A DNA stretch of 8,821 nucleotides, from the NCBI GenBank assembly GCA_050256015.1, contig JBFWIL010000099.1:1-8821 (forward strand), written 5' to 3'. Below, piece after piece: positions 1-6,489 of this stretch. The notes under the pieces are model-generated. The model saw only the letters and a list, made by a program, of their open reading frames with translations. It was not told the origin of the DNA and did not search any database. How positions within the stretch are numbered: position 1 is the first letter of the stretch; every line of letters begins with the position of its first letter. Position numbers and translations under genes: made by a program. The stretch is from JBFWIL01 sp050256015 (GTDB lineage: Bacteria > Bacteroidota > Bacteroidia > Bacteroidales > Prolixibacteraceae).

Positions 1-1122
1 GATCTCCGGCCCTTCTGTCGATTCTCCTTCCACATACAGGGCAGAATTACCATCAGCAACAACTTTTTCCACCATAACCACATTTCCGTTTCGGGGATCG
101 AGCAACGGACCATGCCCCATGAACATTTGTTTCCGTACATCCTGATCTTCAAACAGATCCATTACAGATTCCCTGGTCTGGAATCCGTTCTGGGGCGTAT
201 AGGGCAGTCCGAACAAGCCTCCGCTAATACCTGGAAGCACTTTCTGTACAATCGGATGCCCCAACCCTCCGGAAATATTTGGTGTATAGACGCCGCCAAA
301 GATAAACTCGGCGTTCTCATCGTTGTCATAGACAAAATTATCGAAATAATCATCCAGCAACTGATAGGCACCGGAGGCAAAAACCAGGTCACAGTAAGTA
401 ATCACCTCATCCCAGTACGACTGTCCGGTATACACCTCCCCGTTCAGATATACCGTAGCCAGCAAGGTATAAACAGCCTCTTTCGTAATCCGTCCGTAGT
501 ATTCGCTGCCCACATTCTTCTGAGAGGGAAGCGCTTCTGCTGCTTCCTTCAGTTCGGTAACAACAAATTCAAAAACTTCCGCACGGGTATTTTGCGGAGG
601 CAGGTCATTCGGATCGACTTTGGCCCCGGTAAATACGGGCACATTGCCAAACAGGTCCATCAGAAAAAAGTAAGCATAAGCACGCAAGGCACGAAGTTCA
701 GCCACAGGCCCTTCCAGTCCTTCAAGGCCGCTGCTTTCCAGCGAAGCCAGCAAAGCATTGGCCTGTCCAACCGTTGCGAAAAAAGTATTCCAGGCGGATG
801 ACATATAGGAATGATCGGCATCCCACTTATGCTCGGTGAGCTGTTCATAAGCATCGCCCGACCACCATCCCTGAATTTTTCCGGTCACCAGTACCTGGTC
901 GGCCGACAGTTCCATAATACGATAGGAAGTCCCCATACCGGTAATCGATGCAAAATTACGGTAAATTCCGGAAAGCGAAGAAAGCACCTGGGTTTCGCCT
1001 TCATAATAGGTTTCTGCCACATATTCCGAATAGACATCTTCATCAAGCGTACAGCCGGGCATCCAGAAGGAAAAAGCCAGCAGCAGGAGCAGATAAATTT
1101 TATAGGATCTGATTATTTTCAT
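1..1122 (-). CDS. susD: SusD/RagB-family surface glycan-binding lipoprotein (3' end beyond window)
   Basis: The frame is open from an ATG at 1122 to the window edge (374 codons, no stop), so the C-terminus is missing; full SusD proteins usually have 500-650 residues. SusD proteins sit on the outer membrane as lipoproteins, bind the target glycan and act as a lid on their SusC partner. Residues 1-24 form a lipoprotein signal: a basic start, five leucines, then MPGC with Cys24 as the lipid-attachment site. The acidic run just after it (TLDEDV) resembles the surface-export signal of Bacteroidota lipoproteins. SusD hallmarks are the helical segment AELRALRAYAYFFLMDLFGN (141-160) followed by VPVF, and RITKEAVYTLLATVYLN (211-227), both belonging to the TPR-like scaffold. 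It starts 44 nt after the susC stop and is presumably in the same transcript. No Shine-Dalgarno is visible, only an A-rich leader. The family is certain; the ligand is inferred from the nearby pectate lyase. Confidence 0.95.
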   Translation of the reverse strand, partial: MKIIRSYKIYLLLLLAFSFWMPGCTLDEDVYSEYVAETYYEGETQVLSSLSGIYRNFASITGMGTSYRIMELSADQVLVTGKIQGWWSGDAYEQLTEHKWDADHSYMSSAWNTFFATVGQANALLASLESSGLEGLEGPVAELRALRAYAYFFLMDLFGNVPVFTGAKVDPNDLPPQNTRAEVFEFVVTELKEAAEALPSQKNVGSEYYGRITKEAVYTLLATVYLNGEVYTGQSYWDEVITYCDLVFASGAYQLLDDYFDNFVYDNDENAEFIFGGVYTPNISGGLGHPIVQKVLPGISGGLFGLPYTPQNGFQTRESVMDLFEDQDVRKQMFMGHGPLLDPRNGNVVMVEKVVADGNSALYVEGESTEGPEI

Positions 1123-1166
1123 AAGTATCTTTTTTTATATCAGTTAAATTCTTGATTCTTCCGCTA

Positions 1167-4100
1167 TTAAAAGGTAATACTGGCTCCGATCATAAACACA
1201 CGGGGCCTGGGATAAGCCAGGTAGTCGATCCCGATGGGAGCAGTTCCGCCACGATTCGTGTTGGTGCGCACTTCCGGGTCAAAACCGGAATAACCGGTAA
1301 TAACCAACAGATTCTGGCCGGTAACATACAAGCGGGCCTTGTTAATAAAGGGAACATTGCCGGTATTGAACGTATAGCCAATGCTGAGGTTGTCCAACCT
1401 CAGGTAACTGCCGTCTTCAATCCAGCGTGAAGAATACTGGGCCTGCTGTTCGTGCGATACCCCGCTGGCCACAGCCGAACGCAGCACATTTACTCCGGGG
1501 GTTGGTTTGGTATAGCCAAACTCGGCGGCCGTATTGTTAAAAACATCGTTCCCCACGACGCCGCGGAAGGAAAGGGAAGCATCAAAACGTTTCCATACAA
1601 AGTTGCTGGAAAAGCCAAAAGTAAAGTCGGGATTAGCATCACCGATAATGACATCGTCCGGCCCATCGATTCCGTCTTCATCCAGGTAAATTTCCATGCC
1701 TTCTTCATCGAAACCCAAAAATTTGGGCCCGATAAAGGTACCTATGGGCAGTCCGGGACGGATTACCTGGGCACTTTCATCGTCATTCAATAGTCCGGAG
1801 GGCGGAGCCGTATTGATTTCATCCCTTGTAAACTGATCGTTTGAAAGGGAAATCACCTCATTGACATTCCGGGCAAAATTAAAACTGGCCTTCCACTGGA
1901 AATCATTCGAACTGATCAGTGTTCCGTTTATTGCAAATTCAAACCCTTTGTTTTCCACTTCACCCACATTGGCCCACTGGCTGGTGACCACGGAAGGAGA
2001 AGCCGTGGAAAATTGCAGCAACAGGTTGTCTGTTTTTTTCTTATACAGATCAACCGTTCCCGAGAAACGCCCGTCAAACAGTTCCCAGTCAACTCCCAGG
2101 TTAAGCTGGGTGGTTTCCTCCCATTGCAGATCCGGATTGGCATAACTGCTTGGCAACACGCTGGGGATGGCCACCCCGCCAAGGACGTAGATAGAAGAGC
2201 CGCTGACCGTGAGCTGTTCACGGTACAGGTTATTGGGAATTTCCTGGTTACCGGTTACCCCATAACCCAAACGGAGTTTCAGATTGGTAACCTTTTCGCT
2301 GTTAAAGAAAGGTTCCTCGTTGATGTTCCAGGCAAAAGCCCCGGAGGGGAAAAGTCCCCAGCGGTTGTTTTCACCGAACCGGCTGGAACCGTCATCACGA
2401 ATGGTCACCGTAAACAAATAACGGTCTTTCATTTTCAGGTTCAAACGACCGTATACGGAACTCAACCGGTTGGCACTCTTATAGGAAGTATTCGAAAGAA
2501 TGCTCCCCGACTGGATCAGGTTCCACTTGGTAGCATCCGACACAAACTGATTGGCCAGGGTATAGGTGTTTTGAGTAACATAGCGATAGAAAGAATACCC
2601 CACCAAGGCACTGAAACTGGTGTTTTCATTGAAGTCCTTCGAGAAATTCAGATTGGTTTCAATGGTGTTGCTGGTATTTTTCAGTTTACTGATGGAAGCC
2701 CTTCCGTTCTCGGCTTCAGCCATCGGATGGCTTGAAGGAATATGAATATAACGTTCTACAGCCTCATCGGTATGTCCCAGACTGACCGAAATGCTCAGCG
2801 GATCCAGAATGTTGTATGTAAAAGAGGCGCTGCCAATGAAGTTATCCGTATGACTTTCATCGGTCACTTCTTTCCAGGATACCGGATTTACGCGGAGTTC
2901 CCCCAGTTGGTAATAGCTGCCGTCCTGGTTGTATACCGGTAAAGTCGGAGCCCAGCGAATAGCATCTTTCAAAATATTTCCCCCTTCATTGGCCACGTTT
3001 GAAGAGACCGGGGCATCGTCGTTTATGATCTTGGCATAGGTCAGGTTGATACCGATGTTCAGCTTCCCGTCCATAGCCTTGTGATTGGCATTCAGCCGGG
3101 CGGTGTATTTTTCCAGCTGAGAAGACAGTATAATTCCTTCCTGGGAACTGTAGCCCAGAGATGCCCGGTAATTGCTGTTGGCCGAACCTCCGCCGAACGA
3201 CAGGCTGTGGTTATGGCTCAGGGCCGTACGGAAAATGGCATCCTGCCAGTCTGTATTGGCTCCTTCATCGGGATAGGCATAACCATTCTTTTCCGCATAA
3301 TCACGATATTCATCAGCCGAAAGAACATCCATTTTTTCGCGGATAGACGACATCCCGAAGTAAGTATCGTAGGTCACGGTTTCACCAAGTTCCTTCTTGC
3401 TTTTCGTGGTGATAAGAATCACCCCATTAGCTCCCCGTGAACCGTATATGGCCGTAGCCGAAGCATCCTTGAGTATATCAATCGACTCAATGTCGGCCGG
3501 GTTCAGTGTGTTCAGAGGATTGGAACCTTCCGAAGAAAACGGGGAAGTACCGGTTTCTCCGGACACATTAACATACAGATTGGCCGAATTGAACTGCATA
3601 GGAATACCGTCTATTACATACAACGGATCATTGCCGGCAGAGATGGAACTGGTTCCCCGGATTCGCACCGTGGAAGCAGCCCCGGGACGTCCGCTGCTCT
3701 GCACAATGTCCACCCCGGCAATCTTTCCCTGGATAAGCTGTTCGGGAGCAGCCGTTACCCCGATGTTGAAGTCTTCACTTTTAATGGACGACATGGCCCC
3801 GGTCACATCCCGTTTTTTCACCACCCCGTAGCCGATAGCGACCACCTCGTCCAGGCCGATGGTTGCCTCTTCCATCGTGATGTTAAAAACACTTTGGGTG
3901 CCCACCAACACTTCCCGGGTCTTCATGCCCACAAAAGAAAAGACCAGGGTCGATTCGGAAGACACAGCAGGCAGGGTGAAGTTCCCGTCCGCATCGGTAA
4001 TGGTTCCCGTGTTCGTTCCTTTTACCACTATGGTGGCACCAGGAATGGGCTCGCCATTGGAAGAAACAATCTGTCCTCTTATTGAACCCTGCTGATTCAC

Positions 4101-4478
4101 AGGAAGATAACTCTCACTCCGGGTGATCACCACATTCTTGCCCACAAATTCAAACTCATAACCACGCTCATCCAGGATCTCGTGCAAAACTTTTTCCACA
4201 GAACTTTCCCGGAAAGACAGGGAAATCTGTTCCTGATCCTTCAACAGTTCACTGGGCACCAGAAATCCGATATTCAACTGGTTTTCCATCTGTTCAAAAA
4301 TCTCGGTAAGATTCGCCTTTTCAAACTGCATGGTTAGTTTTCCCGACTGGGAGCTGGCCGGGCTTGCATAACCGGCAAAAACCAAGAGCCAGACTAAAAA
4401 CAAGGTAAAACGCATCATAAGACACAGCTTTTTTAGATAATAACGGGTTTGCCCGTCAATCACAGATTTTTTTTTCAT
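1167..4478 (-). CDS. susC: SusC/RagA-family TonB-dependent outer-membrane transporter with N-terminal STN signalling domain
   Basis: A complete 1103-residue outer-membrane importer for glycan fragments, powered by TonB. Reading along it: a long signal region (about 1-44, hydrophobic core after MMRFTLFLVW); an STN domain (about 47-120, LTMQFEKANLTEIFEQ to NVVITR); a carboxypeptidase-regulatory-like beta-sandwich (about 132-202, GEPIPGATIVVKGTNTG); a TonB-box-like stretch (LDEVVAIGYG, 209-218); the plug (about 220-360, with RIRGTSSIS, PLYVIDGIP, ASATAIYGSRGANGVILITT); then the barrel, ending in a terminal phenylalanine (GASITF). The STN domain is the feature that lets a transporter signal to a FecR anti-sigma factor, and such a gene lies just upstream. 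The ATG at 4478 is preferred because the basic N-terminal extension before the hydrophobic core is usual in this family; Met21/Met22 are alternatives. No Shine-Dalgarno or TAnnTTTG box precedes it, which fits control by an alternative sigma factor. Substrate specificity is not visible in the sequence. Confidence 0.97.
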   Translation of the reverse strand: MKKKSVIDGQTRYYLKKLCLMMRFTLFLVWLLVFAGYASPASSQSGKLTMQFEKANLTEIFEQMENQLNIGFLVPSELLKDQEQISLSFRESSVEKVLHEILDERGYEFEFVGKNVVITRSESYLPVNQQGSIRGQIVSSNGEPIPGATIVVKGTNTGTITDADGNFTLPAVSSESTLVFSFVGMKTREVLVGTQSVFNITMEEATIGLDEVVAIGYGVVKKRDVTGAMSSIKSEDFNIGVTAAPEQLIQGKIAGVDIVQSSGRPGAASTVRIRGTSSISAGNDPLYVIDGIPMQFNSANLYVNVSGETGTSPFSSEGSNPLNTLNPADIESIDILKDASATAIYGSRGANGVILITTKSKKELGETVTYDTYFGMSSIREKMDVLSADEYRDYAEKNGYAYPDEGANTDWQDAIFRTALSHNHSLSFGGGSANSNYRASLGYSSQEGIILSSQLEKYTARLNANHKAMDGKLNIGINLTYAKIINDDAPVSSNVANEGGNILKDAIRWAPTLPVYNQDGSYYQLGELRVNPVSWKEVTDESHTDNFIGSASFTYNILDPLSISVSLGHTDEAVERYIHIPSSHPMAEAENGRASISKLKNTSNTIETNLNFSKDFNENTSFSALVGYSFYRYVTQNTYTLANQFVSDATKWNLIQSGSILSNTSYKSANRLSSVYGRLNLKMKDRYLFTVTIRDDGSSRFGENNRWGLFPSGAFAWNINEEPFFNSEKVTNLKLRLGYGVTGNQEIPNNLYREQLTVSGSSIYVLGGVAIPSVLPSSYANPDLQWEETTQLNLGVDWELFDGRFSGTVDLYKKKTDNLLLQFSTASPSVVTSQWANVGEVENKGFEFAINGTLISSNDFQWKASFNFARNVNEVISLSNDQFTRDEINTAPPSGLLNDDESAQVIRPGLPIGTFIGPKFLGFDEEGMEIYLDEDGIDGPDDVIIGDANPDFTFGFSSNFVWKRFDASLSFRGVVGNDVFNNTAAEFGYTKPTPGVNVLRSAVASGVSHEQQAQYSSRWIEDGSYLRLDNLSIGYTFNTGNVPFINKARLYVTGQNLLVITGYSGFDPEVRTNTNRGGTAPIGIDYLAYPRPRVFMIGASITF

Positions 4479-4511
4479 AAATTTGTACTGTTACATGTAT
4501 ATTAAATTGTT

Positions 4512-4530
4512 AAGGGATGGGTAGTCCCTT
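4512..4530 (-). promoter_or_regulatory. Second hairpin in the fecR-susC leader
   Basis: A perfect 6-bp inverted repeat (AAGGGA 4512-4517, TCCCTT 4525-4530) with a 7-nt loop, 33 nt upstream of the susC start. In the direction of transcription it is followed by AACAATTTAAT, which is AU-rich but not a clean U-tract. It could be a weak attenuator, a processing site or part of the susC 5' untranslated region. The structure is directly visible; the role is a guess. Confidence 0.45.
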
Positions 4531-4537
4531 GTTCACA

Positions 4538-4564
4538 GCGGGCAATATGGCTTGTATTGCCCGC
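4538..4564 (-). promoter_or_regulatory. Strong intercistronic hairpin immediately after the fecR stop
   Basis: A perfect 10-bp inverted repeat (GCGGGCAATA 4538-4547, TATTGCCCGC 4555-4564) with a 7-nt loop. It begins 3 nt after the fecR stop codon. Read on the minus strand it lacks a U-tract (UGUGAAC follows), so it is not a classical terminator for fecR and more likely stabilises or separates the fecR and susC messages. Read on the plus strand it is followed by TTTTTATTT and would look like an intrinsic terminator, but no plus-strand gene ends there; it could only stop antisense transcription. It makes it plausible that susCD are expressed at a level different from the regulators. Confidence 0.6.
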
Positions 4565-4567
4565 TTT

Positions 4568-5566
4568 TTATTTCAGGTAGATCGTATCCGGTTCCGGGAA
4601 CCTTTCCTCCCGGGTCACCTTCATAGGAATGGACAGCTTAAGCATGGTCAGCACATCGCCAATAGAGGTTTCCCGGTGAAAAGTACCCGAGAAACGGTAC
4701 TTTCGGGCCAATTCATCATCTTCATAAATAAATCTTACATGATAAATACGTTCAAGTTTTTTAGTGATCTCACCCAGGGTTTCATCACGGAAAATGACCT
4801 TACCGTCTTTCCATGCCGTGTACAGCTCGGTGTCGACATCCCGGACCGCCACCTGCCGGGTATACAGATCCAGCTGAACCTGCTGGCCGGGCCGGAGCAT
4901 GTACTTTTTTCCCCCGCCGACATCAAATTCCACTTTTCCTTCTTCCAGGGTAGCCTGGCAAAGCCCGGGTTCCGCCAGCACGTTAAAGCGGGTTCCCAAT
5001 ACCCGGATGCTGGCATTGCAGGTACGAACCAGAAAGGGATGCGACTCATCACGGGCCACATCAAAATAGGCCTCTCCCTTTAGGCTGACTTCCCGGTGCC
5101 TGCTGCTGAATGCCGATCCGTAGTTCAGCATGGATCCCTGCCGCAAATAAACCCGGGTTCCGTCAGGAAGCGTAAGCAGGGAATTTTCATTTTGTCCGGC
5201 CGAAACGGCAAACACCTGTTCCGGAAAAGAACCGTATCCCCGATAATAGGTCCGTGCCCCCCACCAGCCCATACCGAGCAGAATCAAAACAACAGCTGCA
5301 CGCCAGAACACAGAACGCAGGCTGCCAAGTTTATCCGGCTTTTCTCTTTTTTTAATTTTTTCCCAAAGATCAGTGAACCCGGCTGTATCCTTTTTTTCTT
5401 TCAGCTGAGCTGACCAGATCCACAAACGGGTATAATCGGACAACATATTCCGGTGCTCCCTGTTTTCTGTCCACTCCTCAAGAGCCTTCAATTCATCAGA
5501 ATCAGCTTTTCGCTGAAAATAATGCAGGATACTCTTTTCTATTTTTTCATTAATAAGCATATGCAT
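4568..5566 (-). CDS. FecR-family anti-sigma factor, inner-membrane, with DUF4974-like C-terminal domain
   Basis: A 332-residue single-pass inner-membrane regulator (counting from the ATG at 5566) that should bind the ECF sigma factor in the cytoplasm and receive the SusC signal in the periplasm. Visible parts: a cytoplasmic helical N-terminus (about 1-85, with LKALEEWTENREHRNMLSDY typical of these anti-sigma domains); one membrane segment (about 87-105, WRAAVVLILLGMGWWGA); the periplasmic FecR domain (about 118-225, LLTLPDGTRVYLRQGSMLNY, LKGEAYFDVARDESHPFLV, VLGTRFNVLA, ATLEEGKVEF, LRPGQQVQL); and a C-terminal DUF4974-like domain (about 256-331, RFSGTFHRETSIGDVLTMLK), which resembles the STN fold. 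The frame is open further upstream to a TTG at 5653, but that extension shows nothing FecR-like. An ATG at 5560 is equally possible. No Shine-Dalgarno is visible. It lies 141 nt after the sigma gene and 89 nt before susC. Confidence 0.93.
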   Translation of the reverse strand: MHMLINEKIEKSILHYFQRKADSDELKALEEWTENREHRNMLSDYTRLWIWSAQLKEKKDTAGFTDLWEKIKKREKPDKLGSLRSVFWRAAVVLILLGMGWWGARTYYRGYGSFPEQVFAVSAGQNENSLLTLPDGTRVYLRQGSMLNYGSAFSSRHREVSLKGEAYFDVARDESHPFLVRTCNASIRVLGTRFNVLAEPGLCQATLEEGKVEFDVGGGKKYMLRPGQQVQLDLYTRQVAVRDVDTELYTAWKDGKVIFRDETLGEITKKLERIYHVRFIYEDDELARKYRFSGTFHRETSIGDVLTMLKLSIPMKVTREERFPEPDTIYLK

Positions 5567-5707
5567 TAATTGATACAGTAAAAACACATCCGCCTTTATC
5601 AACCCTACATATGCAAATACTTTTTTTTCTGTCAGGCGGGAAGTGCCAAACAAAAGGGGGAAATTGCATAAGCCATAACTTGTCTTTACAACTGAATTAC
5701 GAAAAAA

Positions 5708-6313
5708 CTACAGACAGAGAGAAAAAATCAGGAAAACACGTATTCCCGGCCTGTTTTCTGTCCCGGCACCTTTCGACAGATAAGGAGCCAGCTCCTGCCG
5801 CAATTTCCGGAGAGCCCGGGTCATGTTGGCTTCAACAGCCTTTACGGAAATCTGAAGCTTTGCGGCAATCTGGCTGTTGCTTAAATCCTCAAAGCGACTC
5901 AGAGAAAAGACCTCCCGACACTGGGGGCTCAGCCGGGCAACAGCCTCATGGATCCGCTCAGCCAATTCCCGGTAAAGCAAAATGTCTTCCCCTGTTTCAC
6001 TAAGCATCCTGTGCCGTAGGAGAACTGACAAATATTCCTCCCCGCCGTTTTCCTGTAATAATTTGCGCCGGTCACGCAACAGGTTCAGGCAACGGTTACG
6101 AACCAGGATAAACAGATAATTCCTGATTTCCGGATCCGTCTTCAGATACACCTCTTTTTCCCAGAGCCTGATAAAAGATTCCTGAACCACTTCTTTTGCT
6201 TCATCCTCATGATGTAAAAAATGAACAGCAACCTGATAATAAAAATTGAAAAACCTGTGATAGATTGTTTCAAAATCCTTCCTCTTTTTTAAATCACCTG
6301 ATCCCTTAGTCAT
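5708..6313 (-). CDS. ECF (extracytoplasmic function) RNA polymerase sigma factor, FecI-like
   Basis: A 201-residue sigma-70-family factor that would direct RNA polymerase to the susC promoter once released by FecR. Region 2 spans about 14-84 (FETIYHRFFNFYYQVAVHFL; the core-binding signature EAKEVVQESFIRLWEK; then IRNYLFILVRNRCLNLLRDR). Region 4 spans about 121-175 (IHEAVARLSPQCREVFSLSR, then the helix-turn-helix DLSNSQIAAKLQISVKAVEA). There is no region 3 and no extra C-terminal domain, as expected for an ECF factor, but a 26-residue tail ends in a hydrophobic stretch (IRVFLIFSLCL). The ATG at 6313 has the best ribosome-binding site in the window (AGGGA four bases upstream). The order sigma, FecR, SusC, SusD matches the usual Bacteroidota arrangement for sigma/anti-sigma-controlled glycan loci. 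Autoregulation cannot be read from the sequence, but a perfect dyad lies upstream at 6347-6367. Confidence 0.95.
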   Translation of the reverse strand: MTKGSGDLKKRKDFETIYHRFFNFYYQVAVHFLHHEDEAKEVVQESFIRLWEKEVYLKTDPEIRNYLFILVRNRCLNLLRDRRKLLQENGGEEYLSVLLRHRMLSETGEDILLYRELAERIHEAVARLSPQCREVFSLSRFEDLSNSQIAAKLQISVKAVEANMTRALRKLRQELAPYLSKGAGTENRPGIRVFLIFSLCL

Positions 6314-6489
6314 TTATCCCTATCAAGTTTAGGTCTGCCAAAAACTTATTTTTAGGTACTAAAAATACGGATTTCACAAACAAAACGACAAATACAGGTA
6401 TTCTTTTTATTTGGAAGCACAAGCTTTCTACAAAAAAAATGATCTAAAATCAAATATTGTATCTTCACAAAATTCTATTCCCGGATTTA
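6314..6489 (-). other. Non-coding gap between the pectate lyase and sigma genes
   Basis: This 176-nt AT-rich spacer holds no credible gene. It contains the dyad at 6347-6367 and an A8 run at 6432-6439. No exact Bacteroidota -7 motif (TAnnTTTG, minus strand) was found; the nearest is AATATTTG at 6453-6460 with no suitably spaced -33 partner. No good terminator follows the lyase stop: the CCGG/CCGG pair around it (6481-6496) is only 4 bp. Either the sigma gene is read through from the lyase gene or its promoter is of a type I cannot recognise. Confidence 0.5.
6347..6367. promoter_or_regulatory. Perfect 9-bp inverted repeat upstream of the sigma gene (operator or weak terminator)
   Basis: Arms TATTTTTAG (6347-6355) and CTAAAAATA (6359-6367) around a 3-nt spacer, 33 nt upstream of the sigma ATG and 122 nt after the pectate lyase stop. 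The symmetry is perfect over 18 paired positions. It may be a binding site for a dimeric regulator, or an AU-rich hairpin; on the minus strand AGTTTTTGG follows, so weak termination of lyase transcripts is also possible. The structure is certain, the function is not. Confidence 0.5.

Noticed and set aside
112..801. Long plus-strand open frame of 229 codons
   Set aside because: It lies antisense to the susD frame, which has a lipoprotein signal and clear family motifs; the plus-strand translation has no recognisable domain.
2013..2735. Plus-strand open frame of 240 codons
   Set aside because: It is antisense to the barrel part of susC and shows no signal, motif or ribosome-binding site of its own.
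4492..4499. TACATGTA palindrome before susC
   Set aside because: It is only 8 bp with no second copy nearby; it is expected by chance in AT-rich DNA.
4538..4570. Classical intrinsic terminator after fecR
   Set aside because: The U-tract is on the plus-strand side of the hairpin; in the gene direction UGUGAAC follows, so it is listed as a hairpin and not as a terminator.
5567..5653. Longer FecR from the TTG at 5653
   Set aside because: The extra 29 residues have no similarity to FecR N-termini, and ATG codons at 5566 and 5560 give a normal-length protein.
6453..6474. Promoter for the sigma gene at AATATTTG
   Set aside because: It differs from TAnnTTTG at the first base, and the nearest TTG upstream is only about 9 nt away instead of about 19-21.
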